A stretch of DNA of 64,000 nt from NCBI RefSeq assembly GCF_900199375.1, contig NZ_LT900217.1, positions 1,612,001 through 1,676,000 on the forward strand, read 5' to 3'. The notes beneath the pieces are model-generated. The model worked only from the letters and a program-made list of their open reading frames with translations. It had not been told where the DNA came from and ran no database searches. Shown here in pieces: positions 11,030-22,100 of this stretch. Source of the stretch: Gordonibacter urolithinfaciens. GTDB lineage: Bacteria; Actinomycetota; Coriobacteriia; Coriobacteriales; Eggerthellaceae. Both the position numbers and the translations under genes were made by a program. Within the stretch, counting starts at the first letter, position 1; every line of letters starts with the position of its first letter.

Positions 11030-11839
11030 TCAAGCCAGCCGGTCGGCTCGTGCCAAGCCGCGGAGCGCGGCGACGGCAAGAGGAACGAATAGCGCGATCG
11101 TTCCCAGCAGAACGGCCAGGTCGGCGGGGCTGCCCGTCACATAGGTTTCCACCAGCTGCCCGCTCGTCGCGAACGACGGCAGCTCTGACAGGGCATTGAA
11201 CGCCGCATGCGCGCCTGAGACCAACCACAGGTTCCCCGACTGCGCGTACACGCCCGCCATGATGACGCCGAACAAGGCCGCCTGCACCGGTTTGCCCGCA
11301 AGCTGGACGAGGAAGACGGCATCGGCCGGCGGAGCAGCGGTTCCCGAAACATGCAGGATGCCGAAAATCGCAGCCGAAGCCGCTGCTGCGACGAGCAGCG
11401 GGCGGCAGGTTCCCGCCCTTTCCAGCGACTCCGCAAAGCTGCGGAACAGGACCCCGCGGAACAGCGCCTCCTCGAACACGCCGGTAAGAAGGCAAAGGAT
11501 CAGGAATAGGGCGATATCCTCAGAACCGGGAGGCTTTATCCCGGCCGCCGCCCCTGCGAGGCCGGCCGTCGCAAGCCCCGCCGCAAGGGCGATGGCCAGC
11601 ACACCGGCGCACATGAGGAAGGCGCCGCATGCGCTTCTCGGTATGGGACGCCTGATTTTCAGGACCGCCGGATCGAACAGCGCGAGCACCGCGAGGACAG
11701 CGGCTCCGGCTGCGGCCGTCTGCGCGGCAACAGCGCCCGGCGAGCTGCCGGGCACGACGTTCAGGCACACGACGGCCAACGTACAGGAGGCGACGACGTA
11801 CGCAAGGAGGTGGCGGCGGCGTAAGGCAGGAAGGCTCAT
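11030..11839 (-). CDS. CPBP family intramembrane glutamic protease
   Basis: A 269-residue polytopic membrane protein with about seven hydrophobic helices. The CPBP (Abi, CAAX-like) motifs are present: EEALFRG near residue 120, FGILH near 160, and a later HAAFN near 210 that completes the predicted catalytic Glu/His set. In other bacteria members act in bacteriocin self-immunity or membrane protein processing; the substrate here is unknown. The ATG at 11839 has no Shine-Dalgarno but lies about seven bases after a TATACT box, so the message may be leaderless. It diverges from the TraX gene. Confidence 0.82.
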   Translation of the reverse strand: MSLPALRRRHLLAYVVASCTLAVVCLNVVPGSSPGAVAAQTAAAGAAVLAVLALFDPAVLKIRRPIPRSACGAFLMCAGVLAIALAAGLATAGLAGAAAGIKPPGSEDIALFLILCLLTGVFEEALFRGVLFRSFAESLERAGTCRPLLVAAAASAAIFGILHVSGTAAPPADAVFLVQLAGKPVQAALFGVIMAGVYAQSGNLWLVSGAHAAFNALSELPSFATSGQLVETYVTGSPADLAVLLGTIALFVPLAVAALRGLARADRLA

Positions 11840-11846
11840 GGGATGC

Positions 11847-11873
11847 AGTATAATCGATGCCTTGCACCGTCAG
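11847..11873 (-). promoter_or_regulatory. Candidate promoter of the CPBP gene, overlapping a TATAAT in the opposite direction
   Basis: On the minus strand CTGACG (11873-11868) and TATACT (11852-11847) are 15 bases apart, with the ATG only seven bases downstream. The same sequence reads TATAAT at 11849-11854 on the plus strand, toward the TraX gene, so the two promoters may exclude each other. Confidence 0.45.
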
Positions 11874-11908
11874 GTGCACGAAACAGCCGCGGAGACGGAG
11901 GCAAGCCG

Positions 11909-12865
11909 ATGGCAGGCAGCGAACGAGGGGCAGCATGTGCCGGAACCGGCGGGCTGTCGTCGTTCGCGCTCAAGGCGGTGGCCATCGTCGGCATGACCGC
12001 GAACCACGCGGGCTACCTCTTCGCAGACCAGCTTCCGCTCTGGGCGTCATGCGTGCTCATCGGATTGGGCGGCCTCACGTTTCCCACCATGGCCTTCCTG
12101 CTGGTCGAGGGATACCGCCGCACGTCCAACGTCAAGCGGTACGCGTTCCGGCTCGGGGTGTTCGCGCTGGTATCCCAGCTTCCCTATGGCCTGTTCCTCG
12201 CCGATAACGGCAACGTGCTGTTCACGCTGCTCATAGGCCTGGGCGTGCTGTACGCCGACGAGCATATGCGCAACCGCGGTGCGTTCTGGGCAATAGCCGC
12301 AGCGGGGGCGCTGGTCAGCCTGACATGCGACTGGGGCTTTATCGGCGTGGTCGTGATCGTGCTGTTCAAGAAGCTGGGCGCCGGCCCGTGTCCAAAAGGC
12401 GGGGCACGACCAGCGGAGGCGCCCACATCGAAGGCCTCTCCTGCAAGCGCTGCGACGGACAATGCCGAGAAGGTGTCCGCCGCCGTCTCGGCTGCCGCAC
12501 CCGACACCCCGCTTGTCGCCGCGCCCGACGCGAGTGCAAGCTCCTCCCCTTTCGTCCACGGCGCCGACGACGCCGTGCCCGCCCTGCTGCGCACGCCGCT
12601 CGGCGCCGTGGCCGCCCCGGTCCTGTTGGTTGCCATCGCCGACGGCCTTCCCCTACTCGGAGAGCTCGCGAGCTTCGTTATCAGGAGCGGAGACTGGTCA
12701 CTGCTCCCCTTCGTCCTCTACCCGCTCGTAGGCTGCCCCGCAACCATCCCGCTGCTCTACGCTTATCGCGGCCGCCGCGGGCTTCCCATGAAATGGTTCT
12801 TCTACGCCTACTACCCGGCCCATATTGCTGTGCTGGGCGTAGTGCACCTGCTGCTGTTCGGTTGA
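11909..12865 (+). CDS. TraX family membrane protein
   Basis: A 318-residue polytopic protein of the TraX family. In F plasmid TraX N-acetylates pilin; chromosomal relatives are acyltransferase-like proteins of unknown substrate. Family signs are the opening SSFALKAVAIVGMTANHAGY, the loop RRTSNVKRYAFRLGVFALVSQLPYG and the end MKWFFYAYYPAHI. The ATG at 11909 has GGAGACGGAGG upstream. An Ala/Pro/Ser-rich insert of about 75 residues (about 165-240) interrupts the fold between membrane helices. No conjugation gene is nearby. Confidence 0.85.
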   Translation: MAGSERGAACAGTGGLSSFALKAVAIVGMTANHAGYLFADQLPLWASCVLIGLGGLTFPTMAFLLVEGYRRTSNVKRYAFRLGVFALVSQLPYGLFLADNGNVLFTLLIGLGVLYADEHMRNRGAFWAIAAAGALVSLTCDWGFIGVVVIVLFKKLGAGPCPKGGARPAEAPTSKASPASAATDNAEKVSAAVSAAAPDTPLVAAPDASASSSPFVHGADDAVPALLRTPLGAVAAPVLLVAIADGLPLLGELASFVIRSGDWSLLPFVLYPLVGCPATIPLLYAYRGRRGLPMKWFFYAYYPAHIAVLGVVHLLLFG

Positions 12866-12893
12866 GGAAAAAAGAAACGGCCTCGCGGCCGTT
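12866..12893 (-). terminator. Terminator of tRNA-Ala
   Basis: Minus-strand stem AACGGCC/GGCCGTT with a four-base loop, followed by TCTTTTTT. It lies just beyond the tRNA-Ala 3' end and immediately next to the TraX stop codon. Confidence 0.8.
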
Positions 12894-12901
12894 GGATGAT
12901 A

Positions 12902-12977
12902 TGGTGGAGCATAGGGGGATCGAACCCCTGACCTACGGCTTGCAAAGCCGTCGCTCTCCCAGCTGAGCTAATGCCCC
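12902..12977 (-). tRNA. tRNA-Ala (TGC)
   Basis: A 76-base tRNA with encoded CCA. The anticodon loop TTTGCAA gives TGC. The D arm GCTCAGCTGGGAGAGC and T arm GGGTTCGATCCCC are standard, and the acceptor is GGGGCAT/ATGCTCC. Confidence 0.96.
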
Positions 12978-13051
12978 GTTCTGTTTCGTCTCGCGCCTGC
13001 CGCCTCGGAACGAGCCTCGGCAAAGGGAAACGGCACTTTCTTCGGAAAATA

Positions 13052-13095
13052 ATAAACGCTCCACCGGCTAACTCGGCTCACGGTGGAGCGTTTAT
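13052..13095 (-). terminator. Terminator of tRNA-Ile
   Basis: A 15-base perfect inverted repeat (13052-13066 with 13081-13095, core AAACGCTCCACCG) with a 14-base loop. On the minus strand it is followed by a T-rich tail, and it separates tRNA-Ile from tRNA-Ala. Confidence 0.75.
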
Positions 13096-13104
13096 CGCAA
13101 AAAA

Positions 13105-13181
<77 letters not shown>

Positions 13182-13199
13182 GTAAAAAAGTGCCTGGAT

Positions 13200-13229
13200 A
13201 CTGTAACCCAGAATCAACGGTTTGGTCAA
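13200..13229 (-). promoter_or_regulatory. Promoter of tRNA-Ile
   Basis: Minus-strand TTGACC (13229-13224) and TACAGT (13205-13200) with an 18-base spacer, about 20 bases upstream of the mature tRNA. Confidence 0.7.
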
Positions 13230-13503
13230 GCGATTTTCAAAAGGAATTTCAAAAGGTTTCCCTGACGACGCTTTCGAGCATCCTTCCCGCAAAGCCGAGA
13301 GGAGCGACGGTCGCGCCGTCCGCCCTGCACTGACTATCGAAACATCGCGATCGACACGGAGACCGACGAAGGCTCGCGGACAGTTTGCCACAGGCCCGTC
13401 ACACGAGGAAAACGCCTTCCTCGCGAACCGTCCCGGCCTCAAGGGAGCGGTATAATCGGGATTAAGCGACGTACCGGCGAACCCGAGGCAACGAGGAGCT
13501 GCG

Positions 13504-14007
13504 ATGAAACCCGTCAACGTGCAAACCCTGATCGTGTCGGCCGCGCCGGCGCCCTCCATTCTCGTACTGCAGCCGATAGAGGAACCGTCGCAGCCCGGAA
13601 AGTACCGCATCGTGCCCATCTGGGTTGGCATGAACGAGGCCACTCAACTGGGGATAGCCCTTGAGAAGGCCCGTTTGACGCGGCCCATGACGCATGACTT
13701 GTTCCTCGATGCGCTCACGAACCTCGATGCGCGCGTCGACCACGTGGTCATCAACGACGTGAAGGGCGCCATGTTCTTCGCACGCCTCACGCTCAAACAG
13801 CACGACCGCCTGATCGACCTGGATGCGCGCCCGTCCGATGCCATCGCCCTCGCGCTGCGCCAGCAGGCTCCCATCTTCATCGAGGAGGACGTGCTCGAGC
13901 GGGCGTCGTTCCCCTATGTGTTCAAGAACGCGCCGGATGCGGAAGACGAGCTCGCCGATTTCCGCACATTCCTGGAAGAGCTGGCCCCGGAGGACTTCGA
14001 AGGATAA
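13504..14007 (+). CDS. Bifunctional nuclease family protein (DUF151)
   Basis: A 167-residue cytosolic protein of the DUF151 family, some members of which have DNase and RNase activity in vitro. Visible family features are the central segment with LPIWVG-like IVPIWVGMNEA, the block RPMTHDLFLDAL and the signature LDARPSDAIALALR near residue 110. The ATG has GAGGAG eight bases upstream, and a TATAAT at 13452-13457 is a likely -10 element. It stands alone, convergent with the MATE exporter gene. Confidence 0.85.
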   Translation: MKPVNVQTLIVSAAPAPSILVLQPIEEPSQPGKYRIVPIWVGMNEATQLGIALEKARLTRPMTHDLFLDALTNLDARVDHVVINDVKGAMFFARLTLKQHDRLIDLDARPSDAIALALRQQAPIFIEEDVLERASFPYVFKNAPDAEDELADFRTFLEELAPEDFEG

Positions 14008-14093
14008 ACCCAGCACCGGCCTGCCGACTGCTGCCCTGAAGGGGCGGGCGGCGGCAGTTCGGCGGCGGGCGGCGGGGCCCGAGAAAGCCCCGC

Positions 14094-15815
14094 TTACCAG
14101 AACGACGAGGCGATGTCGTCGAGAACGGACGCCGTGTTGCTGCCGTCGAACGCTGTGGTCACCACGAACGAGGGGGCGTTCACCCCCACGATCTCGCCCT
14201 GCTTCACCCGTGTCGGCGCAAAAGGGCCGAACGTCGGCTCGGTAGGCGGCAGTTCAGGCTTCTCCAGGGCCGCAGACGCACGTGAGCCGCCCTCATCGAT
14301 GCCGGTCGACGCCGGATGTCGCCGGCGCGAGCCTGCATGTTCCCTTTCGCCCCCTTGGGCAGAGCCGGGCACCCGTCGCTTCCAGCCCCCACGCGCGAAC
14401 GTGGCGATGAGGAAGCCGGCGCGCAGCCATTCGTCGATGCACATCGCTATCCACATGCCCACGAGGCCCCAGCCCCAGCCGATACCCAACAGCCAGCCGC
14501 CGCCCACTGCGAACACCCACGAGAACGCCACGTTCACCGTTACCGGCGTGCGCACGTCGCCGAGCGCGATGAGAGCGCGCACCATCACGATGTTCAGGCT
14601 GCGGCCTATTCCCAAGAACACCTCCACCAGCATGATCTGCCGGCCCAGCTCGTGCACGACCGGGTCGGCGGTGAGCAGACCCACCACGGCGTCGAAGTTC
14701 CACCACAGCGTGAGCGACACGGCCGTGGTGAGCACGGCCGCGATGAGGTCGGCCATCCATACGCGCCGGCGCACGATGTCGAACTTGCCGGCGCCGAACA
14801 GGTAGCCTAGCACGATCTGCGTCGCCTGCGAAAGCGCGATGGAATACAGATAGGCAATGCTCGCCAGCATGGAGCAGTACACTTTCACCGTGACCACCGT
14901 CGTACCCAGCACGTTGATGAACGACAGGATGACGATCTGCGCCAGGTCGTAGTTCATCTGCTCGCCCGACGAGGGAATGCCCACGCCCAGCATGTTCTTG
15001 AGCGTCTTTTTCGGGAACGGACGCAGCAGCCGCGGCGACGGGCGCACGTCGGTGTGGCGCAGCAACAGGAACGCCGCCAACCCCAGGCCCACGACGCGTG
15101 CCGCCACGTTGGCGGCTGCGGTGCCCTCCACGCCGAGCGCCAGCACGCCGCCCAGACCGTTCACCAGCACGAGGCCCACGCCAACGTTCACCGCGTTCAT
15201 GGCCAGGCTGGCACCCATGACGTCGCCCACGCGCGCGAAGCTGCGCAGAAGAGCCGTGATGGCGAAGAACGCACCTTGCAAGATGGTGGTGGAGCCCACG
15301 ATAAGCAGGAACGAGGAGCCCATGCCCCACAGCGTGGCATCGATGTGCAGCCACCCGAAGAACTGCGGCCAGAACGTGAACAGCACCGCCGTCATGAGCG
15401 CGCCCAGGGCCATGTTCACCACGAGCGCGACGGTGGCGATCTCCGATATCGTGCGCTTGGACGAGGCGTTCCCCAGCACGCGCGTGACCAGCACGGTGGA
15501 CGCCGTTCCCATGGCTGACAACGCGATGGTGATGATGTTGAGTATCTGCAGCGCGTTGCCCACGGCGGCGGTCGGGTCGGTGCCGTGCGGGGCCAGCATC
15601 ATCTGGTTCACGTTGCCTACCATGATCTGCATGAACAGCTCGATGAACAGCGGGACGGACAGCACGAACACGTCGGCCGACGAGGTCTTCTCGGCCGGCG
15701 CCCGGCCGGCGCGGGCCCTCCGCGCCTCTCCGGCGCGCCGCCGTGCGCCCTGCGCGTGCCCCCAGGCTCCCTGTGCGCACCCGCGCGCCCCTTGGGCCAA
15801 TGCGGTTATGGACAT
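14094..15815 (-). CDS. MATE family efflux transporter
   Basis: A 573-residue multidrug/toxin extrusion transporter with about twelve membrane helices between residues 50 and 480, in two six-helix halves as the family requires. Both ends are unusual. The first 45 residues are a cytosolic tail of Ala/Gly/Arg-rich near-repeats (ARGCAQG, AWGHAQG), and about 90 residues after the last helix form a hydrophilic tail. Typical members have about 450 residues. The ATG at 15815 is preceded by AAAGGGGGCGGAG. The substrate is unknown. Confidence 0.88.
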   Translation of the reverse strand: MSITALAQGARGCAQGAWGHAQGARRRAGEARRARAGRAPAEKTSSADVFVLSVPLFIELFMQIMVGNVNQMMLAPHGTDPTAAVGNALQILNIITIALSAMGTASTVLVTRVLGNASSKRTISEIATVALVVNMALGALMTAVLFTFWPQFFGWLHIDATLWGMGSSFLLIVGSTTILQGAFFAITALLRSFARVGDVMGASLAMNAVNVGVGLVLVNGLGGVLALGVEGTAAANVAARVVGLGLAAFLLLRHTDVRPSPRLLRPFPKKTLKNMLGVGIPSSGEQMNYDLAQIVILSFINVLGTTVVTVKVYCSMLASIAYLYSIALSQATQIVLGYLFGAGKFDIVRRRVWMADLIAAVLTTAVSLTLWWNFDAVVGLLTADPVVHELGRQIMLVEVFLGIGRSLNIVMVRALIALGDVRTPVTVNVAFSWVFAVGGGWLLGIGWGWGLVGMWIAMCIDEWLRAGFLIATFARGGWKRRVPGSAQGGEREHAGSRRRHPASTGIDEGGSRASAALEKPELPPTEPTFGPFAPTRVKQGEIVGVNAPSFVVTTAFDGSNTASVLDDIASSFW

Positions 15816-16017
15816 GGGCTTCTCCGCCCCCTTTCATCACGTTGCGCCGCCCCTTCGGCGGACGCGCTTACGATCACAAGGCGTGCAGTATACGGCACGT
15901 CAACATCCGTGTTACGGACGGGCATCCCATCCACGAAGTCCGCATTCATGAGTACGAACGTTCGCTAAAAATAAGCGCGTAATGAATTTTTAATTCATGA
16001 TTTTTTGAGTCATCAAA

Positions 16018-16033
16018 TGTTTCACGTGAAACA
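16018..16033. other. parS site (exact)
   Basis: TGTTTCACGTGAAACA, with symmetry extending to 16015-16036. A degenerate copy sharing the GTGAAACA half follows at 16032-16047. Confidence 0.92.
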
Positions 16034-16138
16034 TTTTGCGTGAAACACCGCAAAAATTGAAATTATTGCAAACATTGAAAGAGTGAACGAGAGTAAATAA
16101 CGGGGAATAGAAAATCGGATCATCAAAAAAATTATTTT

Positions 16139-16186
16139 CCTTATTAGGAGAATGTACTAATAAGGAGAAATACACTTCTCCTTATT
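16139..16186. promoter_or_regulatory. Two overlapping, mutually exclusive hairpins
   Basis: CCTTATTAG (16139-16147) can pair with CTAATAAGG (16157-16165). The latter overlaps AATAAGGAGAA (16159-16169), which can pair with TTCTCCTTATT (16176-16186) and is followed by TTTTC on the plus strand. Only one hairpin can form at a time, as in an attenuator. No gene is obviously controlled. Confidence 0.4.
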
Positions 16187-16264
16187 TTTCTCCTTCGCCT
16201 TTACTTAGCCTTTACCCACCGTTTCCCTTCGGCTCCCCTCGCAACTGCCATTCCAAATCGCCAT

Positions 16265-16294
16265 CCCAAACAACAACGGGCCCTTTCGGGCCCG
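16265..16294 (-). terminator. Terminator of gyrA
   Basis: Minus-strand stem CGGGCCC/GGGCCCG with a GAAA loop, followed by TTGTTGTTT, 33 bases past the gyrA stop codon. Confidence 0.8.
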
Positions 16295-16326
16295 CTGTCG
16301 ATGATTCTTATATTTCCCGTTCGGCT

Positions 16327-19104
16327 TTAAGCCTCGTCGATCTCGTTCTTGGCGAGGTCGCCTTCCTCGGACTCCTCTTCCAGAAGGTCGATCTGCGACT
16401 CGTCCTCGGCTCCGGGCTTCTCGCCGGCGGGGCGCTTCTTCTTGGCACGGCTTGAGATGGCCACAGCCGTCACGCGGTCGCCGTCGCCCACCTTCATCAC
16501 GCAGACGCCCTGCGTGGAGCGGCCGAGCTCGGAGATACCGGACACCGGGGTGCGCACGACCACGCCCTCCTCGGACATGATCATGATCTCCTCGTCGGGC
16601 GCCACGATCTTCATGGCAGCCAAGAGGCCCTTCTTCTCCGTCATCGTGATGGTGAACACGCCCTGGCCGCCGCGGTGGTGGTCGGGGTAGTCGCTCACCG
16701 GGGTGCGCTTGCCGAAGCCCTTCTCGGTGATGACGAACAGCTCGGTACCGGGCTTGGCTATCTCCATGCCCAGCACGCGGGCGATGGGCGGCACGTTCAT
16801 GCCGCGGACGCCCATGGTGTCGCGACCCATGCCGCGCACCTCGCCCTCGTCCCACTTGATGGCCTTGCCGGCGCTCGACACCATGATGACCTTCTCGCCG
16901 GGAGCGACGCGCTTCACCGAGATAAGCTCGTCATTATCCTTCAGGTTGATGGCGATGAGGCCGTCGCGGCGCGTGCGGTCGTACAGCTCCATGGACGTCT
17001 TCTTCACCATGCCATGAGACGTGGCGAACATGAGGAACTCGTCGGATGGGAAGTCCTTCGTGGCAATGACGGCGGAGATGGTCTCCCCCTTCGCCAGCGG
17101 CAGCAGGTTCACGATGGCCGTGCCGCGCGCATGGCGCGATGCCTCGGGAAGCTCGTACACCTTCAGGCGGTACACCTTGCCGGCCGTGGAGAAGAACAGC
17201 ATGTAGGCGTGGGTCGACGCCACGAACAGGTGCTCCACGTAGTCGTTGTCCTTCAGGTTCACGCCCTGCATGCCCTTGCCGCCGCGCTTCTGCTGGCGGT
17301 ACGTGGCCACGGGCAGGCGCTTCACGTAGCCGGCCTTCGTCACCGTCACCACCATGTTCTCGTCGGCGATGAGGTCCTCCACGTCGATGTCCTTGGCGTC
17401 GGCCGAGAGCAGCGTCTTGCGCGGCGTGCCGAACTTCTTCTTGATCTCCTGCAGCTCGTCCTTGATGATCTGGCGCACGAGCGTCATGTCGCCCAGGACG
17501 CGCCGGTAGTAGTCTATCTTCTCGCGCAGGGCGGCCAGCTCGTCCTCGATCTTGCCGCGCTCCAAGCCGGTCAGGCGGCGCAGCTTCATCTCCAGGATGG
17601 CGTCGGTCTGCTTCTTCGACAGGCCGAAGCGCTCGGTGAGGCGGGAGGCCGCCTCGGCGTCGGTCTGCGAGGAGCGGATGATGCTGATGACCTCGTCGAT
17701 GTTGTCAAGGGCGACCACCAAGCCCTCGAGGATATGCGCGCGCTCCTCGGCCTTCGCCAGCTCGTAGCGCGTCCGGCGCACAATGACGTCTTCCTGGTGC
17801 GCGATGTAGTAGTGCAGCATCTCCTTGAGCGAGAGCACGCGCGGCACGCCGTCCACGAGCGACAGCATGATGGCGCCGAAGCCCACCTGCAGCTGCGTGT
17901 GCTTGTACAGCTTGTTGAGCACCACCTGCGGAATGGCGTTCTGCTTGAGGTCGATGATGATGTCGATGCCGTGGCGGTCGGCGCCGTCGTGGATGTTCGA
18001 GATTTCGGGCAGCTTCTTGTCGCGCACGAGCTCGCCCAGCTTCTCCAGCAGGCGCTGGCGGTTCACCATGTAGGGGATTTCCTTCACGATGATGGAGCTG
18101 CGGCCGTTCTTCTTCTCCTCAACCTCGCAGCGGGCGCGCACGGTGAGCGAGCCGCGGCCCGTCTCGTAGGCGTCGATGATGCCCTTCTTGCCCATGATGA
18201 TGCCGCCCGTGGGGAAGTCGGGGCCCGGCAGGGCCTTCATGAGCTCCTCGGTGGTGACGTCGGGGTTGTCGAGCATGAGGCACGTGGCGTCGATGGTCTC
18301 GCGCAGGTTGTGCGGCGGGATGTTCGTGGCCATGCCAACGGCGATGCCCTGCGAGCCGTTCACCAGCAGGTTCGGGAAGCGGGCCGGCAGCACGACGGGC
18401 TCTTCCAAGCTCTCGTCGTAGTTCGGCTGGAAATCGACCGTCTCCTTGTCGAGGTCGGAGAGCAACTCCATGGCCGCCTTGTCGAGGCGCGCCTCGGTAT
18501 AGCGCATGGCGGCCGCGCCGTCGCCGTCGATGGATCCGAAGTTGCCGTGGCCGTCGATCAGGGGCACGCGCATGGAGAACGGCTGCGCGAGGCGCACCAT
18601 GGTGTCGTACACCGCCGAGTCGCCGTGCGGGTGGTACTTGCCGATGACGTCGCCCACGGTACGGGCCGACTTCATGTGCGGGCGCGAGGGCGTGTAGCCG
18701 CTCTCGTTCATGGCATAGAGGATGCGGCGATGGACCGGCTTCAGGCCGTCGCGCACGTCCGGCAGGGCGCGGGCGACGATGACGCTCATGGAGTATTCCA
18801 GGAACGACGTCTGCATCTCCTTGCCCAGGTACGCCGTGCGCACGATGGTGCCGTTGCCTCCGTTGGCGCCCTCCACGATCTCGCCATGGGCGCTCGGCAG
18901 GTCGTCCTTGATGAGCGCCTTCGCGCGCATCTCGTCGGAGATCACCGAGCCTGGGCCGCGCGGGGCGTCGTCGTCCTCCTCAGCATCCTCGGCATCGGCG
19001 AGGGCGCCTTCCAGGTCGTCCTCTTCCCCGTCGCCGTTCGCCGCGTCGAAGTCCTCCTCCGCGCGGTTCAGGAACTCGTCGAAAGAATCGTTGTTGTCTG
19101 CCAC
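16327..19104 (-). CDS. gyrA: DNA gyrase subunit A
   Basis: GyrA is the breakage-reunion subunit of gyrase, which introduces negative supercoils with GyrB. The catalytic tyrosine region RYTEARL, the quinolone-determining segment [11 protein letters not shown] (with wild-type Ser and Asp) and the C-terminal beta-pinwheel with the GyrA box QKRGGKG are present. At 925 residues it is long, because about 75 very acidic residues precede the usual start of homology ([21 protein letters not shown]). The start is GTG at 19104 with AAGGAG seven bases upstream, 11 bases after the gyrB stop, so the two are an operon. Confidence 0.97.
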   Translation of the reverse strand: MADNNDSFDEFLNRAEEDFDAANGDGEEDDLEGALADAEDAEEDDDAPRGPGSVISDEMRAKALIKDDLPSAHGEIVEGANGGNGTIVRTAYLGKEMQTSFLEYSMSVIVARALPDVRDGLKPVHRRILYAMNESGYTPSRPHMKSARTVGDVIGKYHPHGDSAVYDTMVRLAQPFSMRVPLIDGHGNFGSIDGDGAAAMRYTEARLDKAAMELLSDLDKETVDFQPNYDESLEEPVVLPARFPNLLVNGSQGIAVGMATNIPPHNLRETIDATCLMLDNPDVTTEELMKALPGPDFPTGGIIMGKKGIIDAYETGRGSLTVRARCEVEEKKNGRSSIIVKEIPYMVNRQRLLEKLGELVRDKKLPEISNIHDGADRHGIDIIIDLKQNAIPQVVLNKLYKHTQLQVGFGAIMLSLVDGVPRVLSLKEMLHYYIAHQEDVIVRRTRYELAKAEERAHILEGLVVALDNIDEVISIIRSSQTDAEAASRLTERFGLSKKQTDAILEMKLRRLTGLERGKIEDELAALREKIDYYRRVLGDMTLVRQIIKDELQEIKKKFGTPRKTLLSADAKDIDVEDLIADENMVVTVTKAGYVKRLPVATYRQQKRGGKGMQGVNLKDNDYVEHLFVASTHAYMLFFSTAGKVYRLKVYELPEASRHARGTAIVNLLPLAKGETISAVIATKDFPSDEFLMFATSHGMVKKTSMELYDRTRRDGLIAINLKDNDELISVKRVAPGEKVIMVSSAGKAIKWDEGEVRGMGRDTMGVRGMNVPPIARVLGMEIAKPGTELFVITEKGFGKRTPVSDYPDHHRGGQGVFTITMTEKKGLLAAMKIVAPDEEIMIMSEEGVVVRTPVSGISELGRSTQGVCVMKVGDGDRVTAVAISSRAKKKRPAGEKPGAEDESQIDLLEEESEEGDLAKNEIDEA

Positions 19105-19115
19105 TTAGATTCTCC

Positions 19116-21095
<1,980 letters not shown>

Positions 21096-21222
21096 TCAGT
21101 GCGTTTTTTCGTGAGGACGCGCCGCGGTCCCGCGCGGGACGGGCACGGGCGGCGCAGCCGTCGCGGGCCGCCTCGGCCAAGGTCGCTTAGCGACGGCCGG
21201 ATGGCGGGACGGCAACTGGAAA

Positions 21223-21251
21223 ATTGTACCATAACCACGGTACGGCACCAA
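21223..21251 (-). promoter_or_regulatory. Promoter of gyrBA
   Basis: Minus-strand TTGGTG (21251-21246) and TACAAT (21228-21223) with a 17-base spacer and a TATGG extension before the -10, about 140 bases upstream of gyrB. Confidence 0.6.
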
Positions 21252-21257
21252 CAATTT

Positions 21258-21290
21258 AAACGGCTTTTAAAGGCTTTGAGAAGCCGTATG
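21258..21290 (-). terminator. Stem-loop after the recF-DUF721 unit
   Basis: Minus-strand ACGGCTT/AAGCCGT with a 14-base loop followed by TTAAATTGTT. It lies about 105 bases after the DUF721 stop codon and just before the gyrB promoter. The T run is imperfect. Confidence 0.45.
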
Positions 21291-21395
21291 AGGGGAGATT
21301 GGACGAATGTGTAGTAATTTTGTCGAAACGGTCGTTCAGAACCTTGTAGGAGCAGGCTTCGCATCCCCTGGGACGGGGTTGGCCGCAAAAGGCCT

Positions 21396-22100
21396 CTAAC
21401 GGCGCGGCGCAGAGGGACGCCCTCCCTTGGCGCTCCCGCCGGACGCCCCCGGGCCCCCGCCCACCGTCGGCGACCCGGGGGCGGACGCGGCGGCGTCCGC
21501 CGCGTCCCCATCGCTGCGCGCGGCGCTCGCCAGCAGGGCTCGGTAGAGGGCACGGCGCACGGTTGGGTCCTCCACCTGGTCGGCGCTCTGATGCACGGCG
21601 GCCAGCTGGCCCTCCGTCAACGCGCGGACCGTGCGCACCGGGCGCACGAAGGAACGGGCGGGCGCGCCGGGGCGGGCGGCCTCCTCGCGGAAGGGATGGC
21701 GGTTCTTCATGTCGCGGGTGGAGGGCAGTATCCGCAGCGCTTCCACGTCCTCGCCCTGCTCCTTGAACTTCATCTTCAGCAGCTCCTGGCGGTTGTCCAG
21801 CTCGGAGCGCACCATGCTGTCGTCGCAGTACACGGCCAGCACCTTGCCCGCCACGAACCCTTGGGTCTCGCTGCGCGGCCGGTCGAAGCGCCGCAGGTTG
21901 CCCCCCTGCTCGCCCGACATCACGTACACGCTGTTCGTATGGTCGAGCACGAGATCCGCCGAATCACCGCCGAAAACGGCTCCGACGGCATTCCTCCACA
22001 GATCGTTCACCTCCGCGAAGCGCAGCGCCTCGGCGCCGCCGGGGTTCTTCTCCTCCAATATGGCCTTCAACCGGTCAAGGTCCGCCTTGAGCTTCCTCAT
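21396..22100 (-). CDS. DUF721 (DciA-like) protein
   Basis: A 234-residue protein with an N-terminal DUF721 domain (residues 1-125: WRNAVGAVF, then SSELDNRQELLKMKF-like SMVRSELDNRQELL). DUF721 includes DciA, which works with the replicative helicase in bacteria lacking DnaC/DnaI loaders; a helicase-loading role here is inference from family and context. The C-terminal 70 residues are low complexity (Ala, Gly, Ser, Pro). The ATG overlaps the recF stop codon by four bases (ATGA), so translation is coupled. The placement recF-DUF721-gyrB is typical of actinobacteria. Confidence 0.85.
   Translation of the reverse strand: MRKLKADLDRLKAILEEKNPGGAEALRFAEVNDLWRNAVGAVFGGDSADLVLDHTNSVYVMSGEQGGNLRRFDRPRSETQGFVAGKVLAVYCDDSMVRSELDNRQELLKMKFKEQGEDVEALRILPSTRDMKNRHPFREEAARPGAPARSFVRPVRTVRALTEGQLAAVHQSADQVEDPTVRRALYRALLASAARSDGDAADAAASAPGSPTVGGGPGASGGSAKGGRPSAPRR

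Larger units (their letters stand above)
15816..16326. other. Gene-free AT-rich interval between the MATE gene and gyrA
   Basis: No convincing gene is present. The centre (about 15960-16200) is visibly AT-rich against high-GC flanks. It holds one exact parS, a degenerate half-site just beyond it, two overlapping hairpins and the gyrA terminator. The minus-strand reading frame at 15990-16175 has no ribosome-binding site and is not called. Confidence 0.7.

Noticed and set aside
15990-16175. A 61-codon minus-strand frame in the AT-rich interval
   Set aside because: No ribosome-binding site, no homology that I recognise, and it runs through the parS site and hairpins.
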